In this document: piece after piece, positions 28,132-38,520 of the stretch
How the letters are laid out: each line of letters starts with the position of its first letter
Position numbering within the stretch: the first letter of the stretch is position 1
Assembly (NCBI RefSeq): GCF_000284375.1
Contig: NC_017249.1
Span: 496,001-560,000 of the forward strand
Source of the DNA: Bradyrhizobium japonicum USDA 6
GTDB lineage: Bacteria; Pseudomonadota; Alphaproteobacteria; Rhizobiales; Xanthobacteraceae
Direction: 5' to 3'
DNA: 64,000 bases
Notes under the pieces: generated by a model
Told to the model about the DNA's origin: nothing
What the model saw: the letters and a program-made list of their open reading frames with translations, nothing else
Database searches by the model: none
Made by a program: the position numbers and the translations under genes

Positions 28132-28247
28132 CTGTCATCGCCCGCCTTCTGCGCAATTGCGTACTGAGGCGGGCGGTCCAGATTTCAGAGGCGCCAGAGA
28201 TTTCAGCCGAGACACCGCGGCCCACTGGATGCCCCGAGGGTCAACGC
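28132..28247 (-). repeat. Degenerate family A repeat, inverse orientation
   Basis: Reads CTGTCATCGCCCGCCTTCTG then GCGCAATTGCGTAC and later ACCGCGGCCCACTGGATGCC, which is the reverse of the family A element seen at 38352-38476 with many changes. It sits in the 393-base gap 28085-28477, the rest of which shows no gene; the promoter of the next gene should be near its right end. Confidence 0.7.
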
Positions 28248-28477
28248 CAGCGGCGTCTAGGAAAAGTTTCCTCAACCATCACCGCCAAAATCGTGGTGCA
28301 TTCCCCTGGTCCGCCTCAATCAAACCCAAATATTTCCTGATTCGCGCAAACCGTTGTCGTTTTTTGGGCTGATTCCAGCGGCGTTTTACCGGTTCCATTT
28401 GCGGGACACTTTGGACAAAAGCAAGAAGACTTAAGCCGAATTGCCCCTGCGTTGCGTTAGTAATGGGGAGCATGACC

Positions 28478-29326
28478 ATGGAGACGACGGCGCATCGCCC
28501 GTCGAAGGAGTCGAAGGCGTTCGACTCCGATCGAGCCACATCATCACATCCGCCGACCGCGTCCTTTATCCGTGCGCGCGCCACGCGGGCCGATCTTTCG
28601 CAGGACGATCCAATTCCACTCTTCCTGTCCGATCCGCTCGGTGCGCCGGACCCGCGCGAATATGCGCCCGTTGAGGTGCGCTCCAGAATTGTCCCGCGTG
28701 TTCTCGCGGCCGTTCTGACGGCATCCACCCTGGCAGTTCTGGTCACACTGTTTCAGTCCGACTTTCGCGGCCTCTTCGCCGCCAATGCCGTTAGCTGGAT
28801 GGGCATCGCGCCGGAGCAGGCGATGGCGTCGGCCAACACGCCGCCGGCCATGACGCAGAGCTCGCTGAAGGATTCGGACCGCGTGACCAACACGAGGCTG
28901 GCGAGCGCCAACACGCAGGATCCCCCTGCGCCGTCAACGCCGAGCCGCGAAGCGATCGCGACCGCCTATCAGACGGCGCTGCAAGCCCAGGCACCCGCGC
29001 CCGCACCTGTCGCGGCGCTGCCTGCACCTCCTCCGCCTGCCAGGACGCTCGATGCCGACACGCTGGCTGGGCTGATGACGCGCGCGAAGAACCTGTTGAA
29101 GATCGGCGATATTGTTGCAGCCCGCCTGCTGCTCGAGCGCGCGGCCAATGCACAGGATGCAACGGCCGCGTTTCTGCTGGCGCAGACCTATGACCCGGCC
29201 GTGCTGGGCACCAGCGACGCGCGGAGCATCGCCGGCGACGCGACCGTCGCGCGCGACTGGTACCAGAAGGCCGCGGCACTCGGATCGGCGGAGGCGCGGC
29301 AGCGCCTCGCTCAGCTTCAGAACTAG
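28478..29326 (+). CDS. Single-pass membrane protein with C-terminal TPR/Sel1-like repeats
   Basis: A 282-residue protein of unknown function. Residues 1-70 are polar and cytoplasmic, 72-93 form one transmembrane helix, 100-195 are a low-complexity Ala/Pro/Thr linker, and 200-282 resemble TPR or Sel1 repeats (MTRAKNLLKIGDIVAARLLL and DWYQKAAALGSAEARQRL). In-frame ATGs at 28463 and 28472 are possible, but GGGGAG is best spaced for 28478. Its stop is 18 bases before the TAXI gene, so the two likely form an operon and may work together, with the repeats in the periplasm. Confidence 0.75.
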   Translation: METTAHRPSKESKAFDSDRATSSHPPTASFIRARATRADLSQDDPIPLFLSDPLGAPDPREYAPVEVRSRIVPRVLAAVLTASTLAVLVTLFQSDFRGLFAANAVSWMGIAPEQAMASANTPPAMTQSSLKDSDRVTNTRLASANTQDPPAPSTPSREAIATAYQTALQAQAPAPAPVAALPAPPPPARTLDADTLAGLMTRAKNLLKIGDIVAARLLLERAANAQDATAAFLLAQTYDPAVLGTSDARSIAGDATVARDWYQKAAALGSAEARQRLAQLQN

Positions 29327-29344
29327 AACTTTTCAGAGGGTATC

Positions 29345-30505
29345 ATGCGTAACGCTTTGGGAATGGCGGTTGCCGCCATCATGACGATCTGTGCCTTCGC
29401 GGCACGCGCCGAGCAGACCGAATACGATCCGGCCAAGGTTTCGGACAGCTTGAGGGCCATCTTCCAGTTCGGCTCGACCTCGACCAAGCAGTCGTTGAAC
29501 GCCAACACTGTCACGCTGATCACCGGCACGATCGGCGGCACCTATGTGCAGTTCGGCGCCGACCTCGCCTCCGTGCTCGACGACGGCAACAAGATCCGCG
29601 TGCTGCCGATCGTAGGCCGCGGCTCGGTGCAGAGCGTCGCCGACATTCTGTTCCTGCAAGGTGTCGATCTCGGCATCGTGCGCGCGGATACGCTCGACTA
29701 TCTCGAACGCAAGGGCTTTGCCAAGGACATCAAGAAGCAGTTCACCTACGTGACCAAGCTCTACAACGAGGAGATGCAGGTGATCGCGCCGAAGTCGGTC
29801 GCGACGCTCAAGGACCTCGAAGGCAAGACTGTCAGCGTGGACCTGCCGAACGGCGGCACCTTCGTCACCGCGCTCACCGTGTTCGAGCGGCTCGGGATCA
29901 AGGCGAAATTCGTCTATGTCGAGCAGCGCATCGCGATGGAGAAGCTGAAGGCCGGCGAGATCGACGCCGTCATCGTGGTCGGAGGCAAGCCTTACAAATC
30001 GGTCTCGAACTTCGGCAATGACGGGCGCTTCCATCTTGCGGGGGTCGAATATGCAAAGCCGCTCCAGAGCGACTATCTGCCGGCGACGCTGACCGCCAAG
30101 GACTATCCGAACCTGATCAAGGAGGGCGAGAGCGTCGACACGATCGCGGTGCCCGCGGTGCTTGCCGCCTATAATTGGGCCCCGAACACCGAGCGCTATC
30201 GCAAGCTCGCGCTGTTCGTGGACGCCTTCTTCACCAAATTCCCCGCGCTCCAGAACCCGCCCTTCCATCCGAAGTGGAAGGAGGTCTCGCTGTCGGCCCC
30301 CCTGTCCGGCTGGAACAGATTGCCGGTGGCGCAACAATGGCTCGACAAGCATGGCATCGAGCCGGTGACGCGGCAGCGCTTCGAGGCGTTCCTGAAGCAG
30401 AACCCCGCGGGAACGAAAGTGTCCGACGCGGACAAGGAGACGCTGTTCAAGCAATTCCAGGCGTGGGACGCGGAGAAGGCGCGGGCGGAGGCGGGGAAGA
30501 AGTAA
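29345..30505 (+). CDS. TAXI-family TRAP-type solute-binding protein
   Basis: A 386-residue exported binding protein; signal peptide 1-22. The TAXI fold is shown by ITGTIGGTYVQFGADLASVL near 60 and VGRGSVQSVADILFLQGVDL near 98, with the second-half segments SVATLKDLEGKTVSVDLPNG and AYNWAPNTERYRKLALFVDAFF. TAXI proteins deliver small carboxylates (glutamate-like or others) to TRAP membrane subunits. No TRAP permease gene is adjacent, so it either uses a distant permease or acts as a sensor. It follows the TPR membrane protein gene by 18 bases. Confidence 0.87.
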   Translation: MRNALGMAVAAIMTICAFAARAEQTEYDPAKVSDSLRAIFQFGSTSTKQSLNANTVTLITGTIGGTYVQFGADLASVLDDGNKIRVLPIVGRGSVQSVADILFLQGVDLGIVRADTLDYLERKGFAKDIKKQFTYVTKLYNEEMQVIAPKSVATLKDLEGKTVSVDLPNGGTFVTALTVFERLGIKAKFVYVEQRIAMEKLKAGEIDAVIVVGGKPYKSVSNFGNDGRFHLAGVEYAKPLQSDYLPATLTAKDYPNLIKEGESVDTIAVPAVLAAYNWAPNTERYRKLALFVDAFFTKFPALQNPPFHPKWKEVSLSAPLSGWNRLPVAQQWLDKHGIEPVTRQRFEAFLKQNPAGTKVSDADKETLFKQFQAWDAEKARAEAGKK

Positions 30506-30548
30506 CGAGCGGCGGCCGCTGGTGTCGCAAGCGCTGTCCGCACTCTGA

Positions 30549-30720
30549 CTGTCATCGCCCGGCTTGACCGGGCGATCCAGTACTCCGAGACGGTTGTGAT
30601 GGAATCGATAGGCCGCGGCGTACTGGATGCCCCGGTCCCGGCTCCGCCAAGGCTACGCCGGGCCACAAGCTCGCTCGGCCGCTGAAGCTTCAGCGAAGGC
30701 GGCAAGCCGGGGCATGACGG
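30549..30720 (-). repeat. Mosaic palindromic repeat, family A related, inverse orientation
   Basis: Starts CTGTCATCGCCCGGCTTGACC, contains GGCCGCGGCGTACTGGATGC, and closes GGCAAGCCGGGGCATGACGG. The middle holds an extra block (30653-30705) not found in the copies at 4469 and 38352. It fills most of the gap between the convergent TAXI and DUF1232 genes. Confidence 0.78.
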
Positions 30721-30755
30721 CGATGGGCGTGGCTACGGCGTGTCGCCAACAACGC

Positions 30756-31139
30756 CTACTGCGCCGTCTCCCCCTCATCCACCCCACGCTTCAACACCGC
30801 ACGCGCGGCTTCGCGGTGCTCCGTCGTGATGTGGCTGGCGACCATGCGGATGGCGGTGGCGAGCACGGCGGCGTCATCGGTGAAGCCGAGGATCGGCATC
30901 ACGTCGGGGACGAAATCGAACGGCAGGATGAAATAGGCGATCGCCCCGAGCAGCGACGCCTGGACATGGCGCGGCGTCTGCCGGTCGAACGCACAGTAAT
31001 AGGCCGCGAGCAGATCTTCCGCGAACGGCAATTGCACGGCGACGCGCTTCAGCTTGCGCCAGAAACGGCGGCGCACGCTCTCATGATCCTCCGCGAGCCG
31101 ATCGGCCGGCTCGAAGCCGACGCTGTGTTCGGCAGCCAT
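30756..31139 (-). CDS. YkvA/DUF1232 family membrane protein
   Basis: A 127-residue protein with the DUF1232 core over about 58-95 (GAIAYFILPFDFVPDVMPIL then GFTDDAAVLATAI), which is a short amphipathic-to-membrane hairpin. Its biochemical role is not known. The ATG at 31139 is preceded by GGGGAG at 10-base spacing; a TTG nine bases upstream is too close to that site. It follows phhB on the same strand after 91 bases. Confidence 0.85.
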   Translation of the reverse strand: MAAEHSVGFEPADRLAEDHESVRRRFWRKLKRVAVQLPFAEDLLAAYYCAFDRQTPRHVQASLLGAIAYFILPFDFVPDVMPILGFTDDAAVLATAIRMVASHITTEHREAARAVLKRGVDEGETAQ

Positions 31140-31230
31140 GTTCGACAAACTCCCCGTTCAGCCAGGGGCGGCAGATGGCCGCGTCTCCTGCTGATCACAA
31201 CATGGGGATGCAGCCGATCCTCGCAAGATC

Positions 31231-31533
31231 TCAGGTAGCTGTCAGCTTGGCGATCGTGTTCATCGTCCTGGCGAGCTCGATGTCGAGCTTGGTGACGCCG
31301 CCGGCGTCATGGGTCGACAGCACCACCTCCACCGTCTTGTAGACGTTGCGCCATTCGGGGTGGTGATCCATTTTCTCGGCAACCAGCGCCGCGCGGGTCA
31401 TGAACCCGAACGCCTCGTTGAAATCCTTGAAGACAAAGGTCTTCCCGATGGCGTCGCGGCCCTGAACCTCGGTCCAGCCCGGTATGGCGCCCAGTGCCTG
31501 CTTGCGTGCATCCGCCGTCAGCCGCTCTGCCAT
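31231..31533 (-). CDS. phhB: Pterin-4a-carbinolamine dehydratase
   Basis: A 100-residue enzyme that dehydrates 4a-hydroxytetrahydrobiopterin, recycling the pterin cofactor of aromatic amino acid hydroxylases. The active-site block [19 protein letters not shown] (residues 54-72) and the Asp/His segment [12 protein letters not shown] are intact. GGAGG lies at good spacing before the ATG at 31533. No phenylalanine hydroxylase gene is nearby, so it may serve a distant hydroxylase or molybdopterin-related chemistry. Confidence 0.93.
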   Translation of the reverse strand: MAERLTADARKQALGAIPGWTEVQGRDAIGKTFVFKDFNEAFGFMTRAALVAEKMDHHPEWRNVYKTVEVVLSTHDAGGVTKLDIELARTMNTIAKLTAT

Positions 31534-31675
31534 GATCGCCTCCATTTTCAGGGGAACTTTACCCTAACACCATGCATATGCAGACCGGATTTCGTCCATC
31601 CGCTAACCATGACGGAGATGTAACCCCGCCGGACAAGAAATTTGCTATGGTTGCGGGTGTAAATTGCCGGCCAAG

Positions 31676-33121
31676 ATGAAACTGAGCCTCAAGCGCCTGT
31701 TTGGGAGATCGATGACCGGGGGATTGCACCTGGCCGAAGCGCCCACCCCTCCTTCGCCGCGATCAGCGGCGCGGAAGACGGCGCTGGTGTCTCTGGCGTT
31801 GGTGCTTGCGATCATCGGCGCGCTCGTCGGCGGCTACTATTTCGCAATGCGGCCGGTGACGCTGAAGATCGCGGTCGGTCCGGCCAATAGCGATGACCTC
31901 AAGGTGGTGCAGGCGCTGACGCAGGCTTTCGCGCAGCACAAGAGCTTTGTGCGGCTACGCCCGATCCAGACCGACGGCGCCACCGCCAGCGCCGATGCGC
32001 TCGCGGAGAACAAGGTCGATCTCGCCATCGTGCGCGGCGATGTCGACGTGCCGAAGAACGCGCAAGCCGTCGCGACCCTGCGCAAGAACGTCGTGGTGCT
32101 GTGGTCCGTGCCCGGCAAGGGCAAGAGGAAGGACGCGAAGATCACCAAGATCGCGCAGCTCGCCGGCCATCGCGTCGGGGTGATCGGCCGAACCCAGGCC
32201 AACGTCAACTTGCTCAAGGTGATCCTCCAGCAATACGGCGTCGATCCCGCCAAGGTCGAGGTCATACAGTTTCCGGCCAATGAGGCCGCCGAGGCGATCA
32301 AGGCCCAGAAGGCCGATGCCTATCTCGCAGCCGGCCCCGTCAACAGCAAGATCACGTCGGATGCGATCGCGGCTTCCGCCAAGGACAGCGGCACGCCGAC
32401 CTTCCTCGCGATCGATTCCGCGGACGCGATCGCGCAAAACCATCCCGTCTACGAAGCATCGGAGATTCCCGCCGGCACCTATGGCGGCTCGCCCGATCGC
32501 CCCGATGACGAGGTCAAGACCATCAGCTTCTCGCACCACATCGTGGCGCGCAAAGGTGTGTCCGATACCACCATCGCGGCGTTCACGCGCCAGCTCTTCG
32601 CCGTGCGCCAGCAACTGGTGGCGGAATTCCCGATGGCGGCAAAGATCGAGACGCCCGACACCGACAAGGATGCGGTGATCCCCGTGCATCCGGGCGCCGC
32701 CGCCTTTGTCGACGGTGAGGAAAAGACCTTCCTCGACAAATACAGCGATTACATCTGGTGGACCCTGATGGCGCTCTCGGCGATGGGCTCGATCGGCGCC
32801 TGGTTCGCGGGCTACCTCAAGAAGGACGAGCGCGACAACAACAGCCATTTGCGCGACCGCCTGTTCGACATGATCGCGGCGGCGCGCAAGAGCGAGACGA
32901 CCGACGAGCTCGACCAGATGCAAACCGAGGCTGACGAAATCCTGCGCGACACGCTGCGCTGCTTCGATCACGGCGCGATCGAGGAGGGCGGGCTCACCGC
33001 CATCAACATCGTGCTCGACCAGTTCCACGCGGCCGTCGCCGACCGCAAGGCCGTGCTTTTCGCCATGCCGCAAAGCCTGCAACGCGCAGGCGCGCAATTC
33101 AGGGCCGCCGGCAACGCGTAA
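31676..33121 (+). CDS. Doubly membrane-anchored TAXI-family protein
   Basis: A 481-residue protein with unusual layout: a polar N-terminus, a transmembrane helix near 36-58, a periplasmic TAXI-like binding domain (about 62-345), a second helix near 357-379, and a roughly 100-residue cytoplasmic C-terminus that looks helical (ARKSETTDELDQMQTEADEI). Canonical TAXI proteins are free or lipid-anchored and end after the binding domain. This layout suggests ligand sensing or protein recruitment rather than plain transport. A TTG four codons upstream is an alternative start; neither has a strong ribosome site. Confidence 0.83.
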   Translation: MKLSLKRLFGRSMTGGLHLAEAPTPPSPRSAARKTALVSLALVLAIIGALVGGYYFAMRPVTLKIAVGPANSDDLKVVQALTQAFAQHKSFVRLRPIQTDGATASADALAENKVDLAIVRGDVDVPKNAQAVATLRKNVVVLWSVPGKGKRKDAKITKIAQLAGHRVGVIGRTQANVNLLKVILQQYGVDPAKVEVIQFPANEAAEAIKAQKADAYLAAGPVNSKITSDAIAASAKDSGTPTFLAIDSADAIAQNHPVYEASEIPAGTYGGSPDRPDDEVKTISFSHHIVARKGVSDTTIAAFTRQLFAVRQQLVAEFPMAAKIETPDTDKDAVIPVHPGAAAFVDGEEKTFLDKYSDYIWWTLMALSAMGSIGAWFAGYLKKDERDNNSHLRDRLFDMIAAARKSETTDELDQMQTEADEILRDTLRCFDHGAIEEGGLTAINIVLDQFHAAVADRKAVLFAMPQSLQRAGAQFRAAGNA

Positions 33122-33171
33122 ACGCTTGCCGCGTTATTGCTGCGTCATACTGTCTCAGTATAGCTTTCGTA

Positions 33172-33272
33172 GTCATTCCGGAGCGCACGCAGCGCGAGTC
33201 CGGAATCTCGGGATTCCCCGGTGCGCAATTGCGCATCTGAGGTCCGGTCCTTCGGACCGTCCCGGAATGACG
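33172..33272. repeat. Palindromic repeat (GTCATTCCGG type)
   Basis: Outer arms GTCATTCCGGAGCGC and CCCGGAATGAC; inner GTGCGCAATTGCGCAT at 33221-33236 is the same palindrome as in family A; GGTCCGGTCC/TTCGGACCG forms a further hairpin. It lies directly upstream of the PhoD-type phosphatase gene. Confidence 0.78.
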
Positions 33273-33308
33273 ACGCGAGATGCGCACGAGACAAAAAGCG
33301 AAGCCACC

Positions 33309-34850
33309 ATGAACATCAAATTCTCCCGCCGCCGCTTCCTCACCACCGGCGCCGGTGCGCTCGGCGCGATCGCGATGCCCCATCTCTCGCGCGCGGCCGA
33401 CCGGCCGGCGGTTACGCATGGTGTGCAGTCCGGCGACGTCACGGTCGACGGTGGCGTGGTCTGGGCGCGCACGGACCGGCCATCGCAGATGCTGGTCGAG
33501 GTGGCCACGACCGAGTCCTTCAAGGATGCCCGCGCGCTGCCGCCGATCGCGGCGCTGCCGGAGAGCGACTTCACCGCGAAGATGCTGATTGAGAACCTGC
33601 CGGGCGGACAAGACATCTTCTATCGCGTCCGCTTCCGCGACCTCTCGCACAGCGCGATCGAGGGCGAGCCGGTGGTCGGCCGCTTCCGCACCGCGCCGGC
33701 CGACCGTCGCGACGTCAGCTTCGTCTGGGGCGGCGATGTCGCAGGGCAAGGCTGGGGCATCAATCCGGATGATGGCGGTATGTTCACCTTCTCTGCGATG
33801 CGCAAGCATCGCCCGGATTTCTTCCTGCATTCCGGCGACACGATCTATGCCGACGGTGCGATCGAATCCGAGGTGAAGCTCGCCGACGGTAAGACCTGGA
33901 AGAACGTCACCATCCCCGAGAAGGCCAAGGTCGCGGAGACGCTGGACGAGTACCGCGCCGCGCACAAATACAATCTCACCGACGACAACGTCCGCGCCTT
34001 GAATGCCGAAGTGCCGATCTTCGTGCAGTGGGACGATCACGAGGTGACCAACAACTGGTCGCTGTCGAAGGAGTTGCCGGCGTCCTACAAGGTGCGCGAC
34101 ATCTCGCTGCTGGCAGCCCGCGCGGGCCGCGCCTTCCACGAGATGTATCCGATGCGGGAGAGCATCGTTGAGCCGGGCCGGGTCTATCGCCAGATCTCGT
34201 ACGGCCCGCATCTCGACGTGTTCATGCTCGACGAGCGCAGCTATCGCGGCCCGAACGGCGCCAATCTCGAAACCGCTTACGGGCCCGCCAGCTATTTCCT
34301 CGGCCCGGACCAGATCGCCTGGCTCAAGCGCGGCCTCCTCAACTCGCGCGCCACATGGAAAGTGATCGCCTCCGACATGCCGCTCAGCCTCGTCGTCTCG
34401 GACACGCCGAAGGGCGGATCGGAAGCCATTGCGCAGGGCGACGGTCCGGTACGCGGCCGCGAGTTCGAGATCGCCGACATCCTGCGCTTCATCAAGATGG
34501 CGCCGATCAGCAACACGGTGTGGCTGACCGCGGACGTGCACTACGCCGCCGCGCATTATTACGATCCGAACAAGGCGCAATTCCAGGAGTTCGAGCCGTT
34601 CTGGGAATTCGTCTCGGGCCCGCTGCATGCGGGCACCTTTGGTCCAAATGCGCTCGACAACACCTTTGGGCCGGAGGTGCGCTTCGTCAAAGCACCGGGA
34701 AAGGACAACCAGAACCTGCCGCCGTCCGCGGGCATGCAATTCTTCGGTCACGTCAAGATCGACGGCGCATCCGGCCAGATGACGGTGACCTTGCGCGACC
34801 GCGCCGACGTCGCGCTGTGGTCGACCACGCTCGATCCAAAATCTGCCTGA
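33309..34850 (+). CDS. phoD: Tat-exported alkaline phosphatase D family protein
   Basis: A 513-residue PhoD-type phosphatase/phosphodiesterase. The N-terminus has a twin-arginine leader (SRRRFLTTGAGALG, about 5-18) with cleavage after SRA near 31. An N-terminal beta domain precedes the catalytic core with GGDVAGQG, HSGDTIYADG near 177, the PhoD hallmark QWDDHEVTNNWS near 240, and LDERSYRG near 311. Family enzymes use Fe and Ca ions, which fits Tat export. The family call is firm; phosphate regulation could not be confirmed since no clear Pho box is visible upstream. It is the second alkaline phosphatase in the window. Confidence 0.92.
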   Translation: MNIKFSRRRFLTTGAGALGAIAMPHLSRAADRPAVTHGVQSGDVTVDGGVVWARTDRPSQMLVEVATTESFKDARALPPIAALPESDFTAKMLIENLPGGQDIFYRVRFRDLSHSAIEGEPVVGRFRTAPADRRDVSFVWGGDVAGQGWGINPDDGGMFTFSAMRKHRPDFFLHSGDTIYADGAIESEVKLADGKTWKNVTIPEKAKVAETLDEYRAAHKYNLTDDNVRALNAEVPIFVQWDDHEVTNNWSLSKELPASYKVRDISLLAARAGRAFHEMYPMRESIVEPGRVYRQISYGPHLDVFMLDERSYRGPNGANLETAYGPASYFLGPDQIAWLKRGLLNSRATWKVIASDMPLSLVVSDTPKGGSEAIAQGDGPVRGREFEIADILRFIKMAPISNTVWLTADVHYAAAHYYDPNKAQFQEFEPFWEFVSGPLHAGTFGPNALDNTFGPEVRFVKAPGKDNQNLPPSAGMQFFGHVKIDGASGQMTVTLRDRADVALWSTTLDPKSA

Positions 34851-34874
34851 AGTCGGGAGAACGCCGACGGGCGA

Positions 34875-35282
34875 TCAAGCACCGCGCGAGCGCAGCGCGG
34901 CCTCCAGCGCTTCGCTCGAGCAGGGCTTTTGCAACCGCGGCCGTGTCTTGAATTCGGGAGCGATCCGAGCTTCGGCACCGTAGCCGGTCACGAAGACGAA
35001 GGGAATCTGCGCCGCCGCCAGCCGGTCGGCGACCGCAAAGCTTTTCTCGCGGCCGAGCTCGACGTCGAGCAGCGCGAAATCCGGCGCGCGCGCTGCGATC
35101 GCCGCCAGCGCCTGCGCCACCGACCCCATGGTACGCACGGTCTTCACGCCAAATCCGAGCAGGCGATCCTCGAAATCAATCGCAATGATCGGATCGTCCT
35201 CAACGATCAGAACATCGGCGGGCATGCCGGCGGAGTCGTCCGGGGGAGCAGGTATCATGATGCTGGATATCGAGGGCTGCAT
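34875..35282 (-). CDS. Stand-alone response regulator receiver protein
   Basis: A single receiver domain without output domain. The acidic pair is in LIVEDDPIIAID, the phospho-acceptor Asp in FALLDVELG, the Thr in FVTGYG, and the Lys in LQKPCS. Single-domain receivers relay phosphate or act on motors and kinases. Several in-frame ATGs (35309, 35282, 35258, 35225) give 145 to 117 residues; none has a strong ribosome site, and 35282 is a compromise. The frame of the domain itself is certain. It converges with the phoD-type gene. Confidence 0.82.
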   Translation of the reverse strand: MQPSISSIMIPAPPDDSAGMPADVLIVEDDPIIAIDFEDRLLGFGVKTVRTMGSVAQALAAIAARAPDFALLDVELGREKSFAVADRLAAAQIPFVFVTGYGAEARIAPEFKTRPRLQKPCSSEALEAALRSRGA

Positions 35283-35445
35283 GTTCTTACCGATCAAGGA
35301 CAGCCTCATCCCGACGCCTGCGCCCAGCACATCGGAGGGTTCCCGGAACGAAACTCACCACAGAACAGTTTTCACGTCTGTCCACTTGTGCACACAGCCC
35401 ATGATCGGACCTCGCTAGTGTTGAAAGGAGAGCAGGGGATTTACG

Positions 35446-36222
35446 ATGGACGCGCGTATCAGCAAGACAACCGAAGTCGGCAGCCGGCCGGCCAACAATC
35501 TGCTGCGGCGCTTGAGTGCGGCTGACTACGCGCTGCTGGCACCGCACGTCACCCTGGACACCGCCGGGGCCAACGAGCTGCTCTACAGTCCCGGCGACGA
35601 TGTTCAGGTCGTGCACTTTCCCTGCGGGCCGTCGCTCGCGACATTTCTCGTTCCCAATGAGGACGGCCGCGACGTCGAGACCATCCTGGTCGGACGCGAA
35701 GGCGCAGTGGGCGGCATCGTCAGCGAGGGATTCTTGCCGGCCTATACCCGCATCTGCGTGAAATTCGGCGGACCATTCGCGCGCATTCACGTCGCCAAGC
35801 TGGAAGCAGCCAAGATGCGCTCGGCCTCGCTGCGTAACATCTTCGCCCGCTATGCCGACTGCATGCTGGCGCAGATGTTCCAGTCCACCGCCTGCAACGC
35901 CATCCACTCCATCGAGCAGCGTACGGCAAAGTGGATCATCGCGGCGATGGAGCGGACCGGCGACGAGAGCAGCGTGCCGCTGACGCATGAGCAGCTCGCG
36001 ACGCTGCTCGGGGTCGGCCGCAGCTATGCGAGCCGCGTGCTCCAGTCGTTCAAGGCCGAGGGCGTGCTCGATACAAGACGCGGCGCGATCCTGGTCCGCA
36101 ATCTCGACGGCCTGCACCTGCGCGCCTGCCTGTGCAACGACGCGGTGAAGATGCACTTCGAGGAGGTGCTGCGCGGGGTCTATCCGACCGAAAAGGCGGA
36201 CCTGAGCTCCGCGCAGGGCTGA
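35446..36222 (+). CDS. Crp/Fnr-family transcriptional regulator
   Basis: A 258-residue regulator with an N-terminal cyclic-nucleotide-type beta barrel (about 15-135) and a C-terminal winged helix (about 165-235). The recognition helix region is HEQLATLLGVGRSYASRVLQ near 186-205. There is no N-terminal cysteine cluster, so it is not an oxygen-sensing Fnr; cAMP-contact residues are not obvious either. It resembles the many uncharacterised Crp-like regulators of rhizobia. AAAGGAG lies upstream of the ATG. It is monocistronic. Confidence 0.86.
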   Translation: MDARISKTTEVGSRPANNLLRRLSAADYALLAPHVTLDTAGANELLYSPGDDVQVVHFPCGPSLATFLVPNEDGRDVETILVGREGAVGGIVSEGFLPAYTRICVKFGGPFARIHVAKLEAAKMRSASLRNIFARYADCMLAQMFQSTACNAIHSIEQRTAKWIIAAMERTGDESSVPLTHEQLATLLGVGRSYASRVLQSFKAEGVLDTRRGAILVRNLDGLHLRACLCNDAVKMHFEEVLRGVYPTEKADLSSAQG

Positions 36223-36234
36223 TCGAGGCGGCCG

Positions 36235-36256
36235 CCGGCCGAACAAGGGCCGGTTT
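36235..36256 (+). terminator. Possible hairpin after the Crp/Fnr gene
   Basis: CCGGCC and GGCCGG pair around GAACAAG, followed by TTT, 12 bases after the stop. The stem is short. Confidence 0.35.
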
Positions 36257-36512
36257 GACACCGGATTGTCACTAAGCCCCGGGGATTCCCGGGCAAAATT
36301 CAATCAACCAAGGCCCAAAGAACACATTGTTTTTGGCGGTTTTTGCATATATTGCGCCGCAACGCGTAGGGTGCCTGGTCGAGATGGCCGGGCGGCCCTT
36401 TTTGGGCGGAAAGCGCCCGTTTCCAGTCTTCCAGCGTTGTTTCGAGAAGAGGTCCCGGTCCGACCGGCGAGATCGCGCTTAACCCATTGTCCGACCGCAA
36501 AGAAGCTCACTC

Positions 36513-38339
<1,827 letters not shown>

Positions 38340-38351
38340 GGCCACCGCTCA

Positions 38352-38476
38352 CTGTCATGCCCCGGCTTGACCGGGGCATCCAGTACGCCGCGGCCCTTCG
38401 ATTCGATAACAGCCTTCTCTGAAATACTGGATCACCCGCTCCAGTGCGCAATTGCGCACAAGGCGGGTGATGACAG
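38352..38476 (+). repeat. Mosaic palindromic repeat, family A copy
   Basis: Almost identical to 4469-4591: starts TGTCATGCCCCGGCTTGACC, ends GCGGGTGATGACAG, and carries a perfect 16-bp palindrome GTGCGCAATTGCGCAC at 38444-38459. It lies between typA and the flavoprotein gene on the same strand. Confidence 0.88.
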
Positions 38477-38520
38477 TTCGTTTTGTGGTGGCTCTCCAGC
38501 GAACGTGCTAGAGCCCATCC

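Noticed and set aside
33126..33308. N-terminal extension of the PhoD-type protein
   Set aside because: It is encoded by the palindromic repeat at 33172-33272, and the Tat leader begins at 33309.
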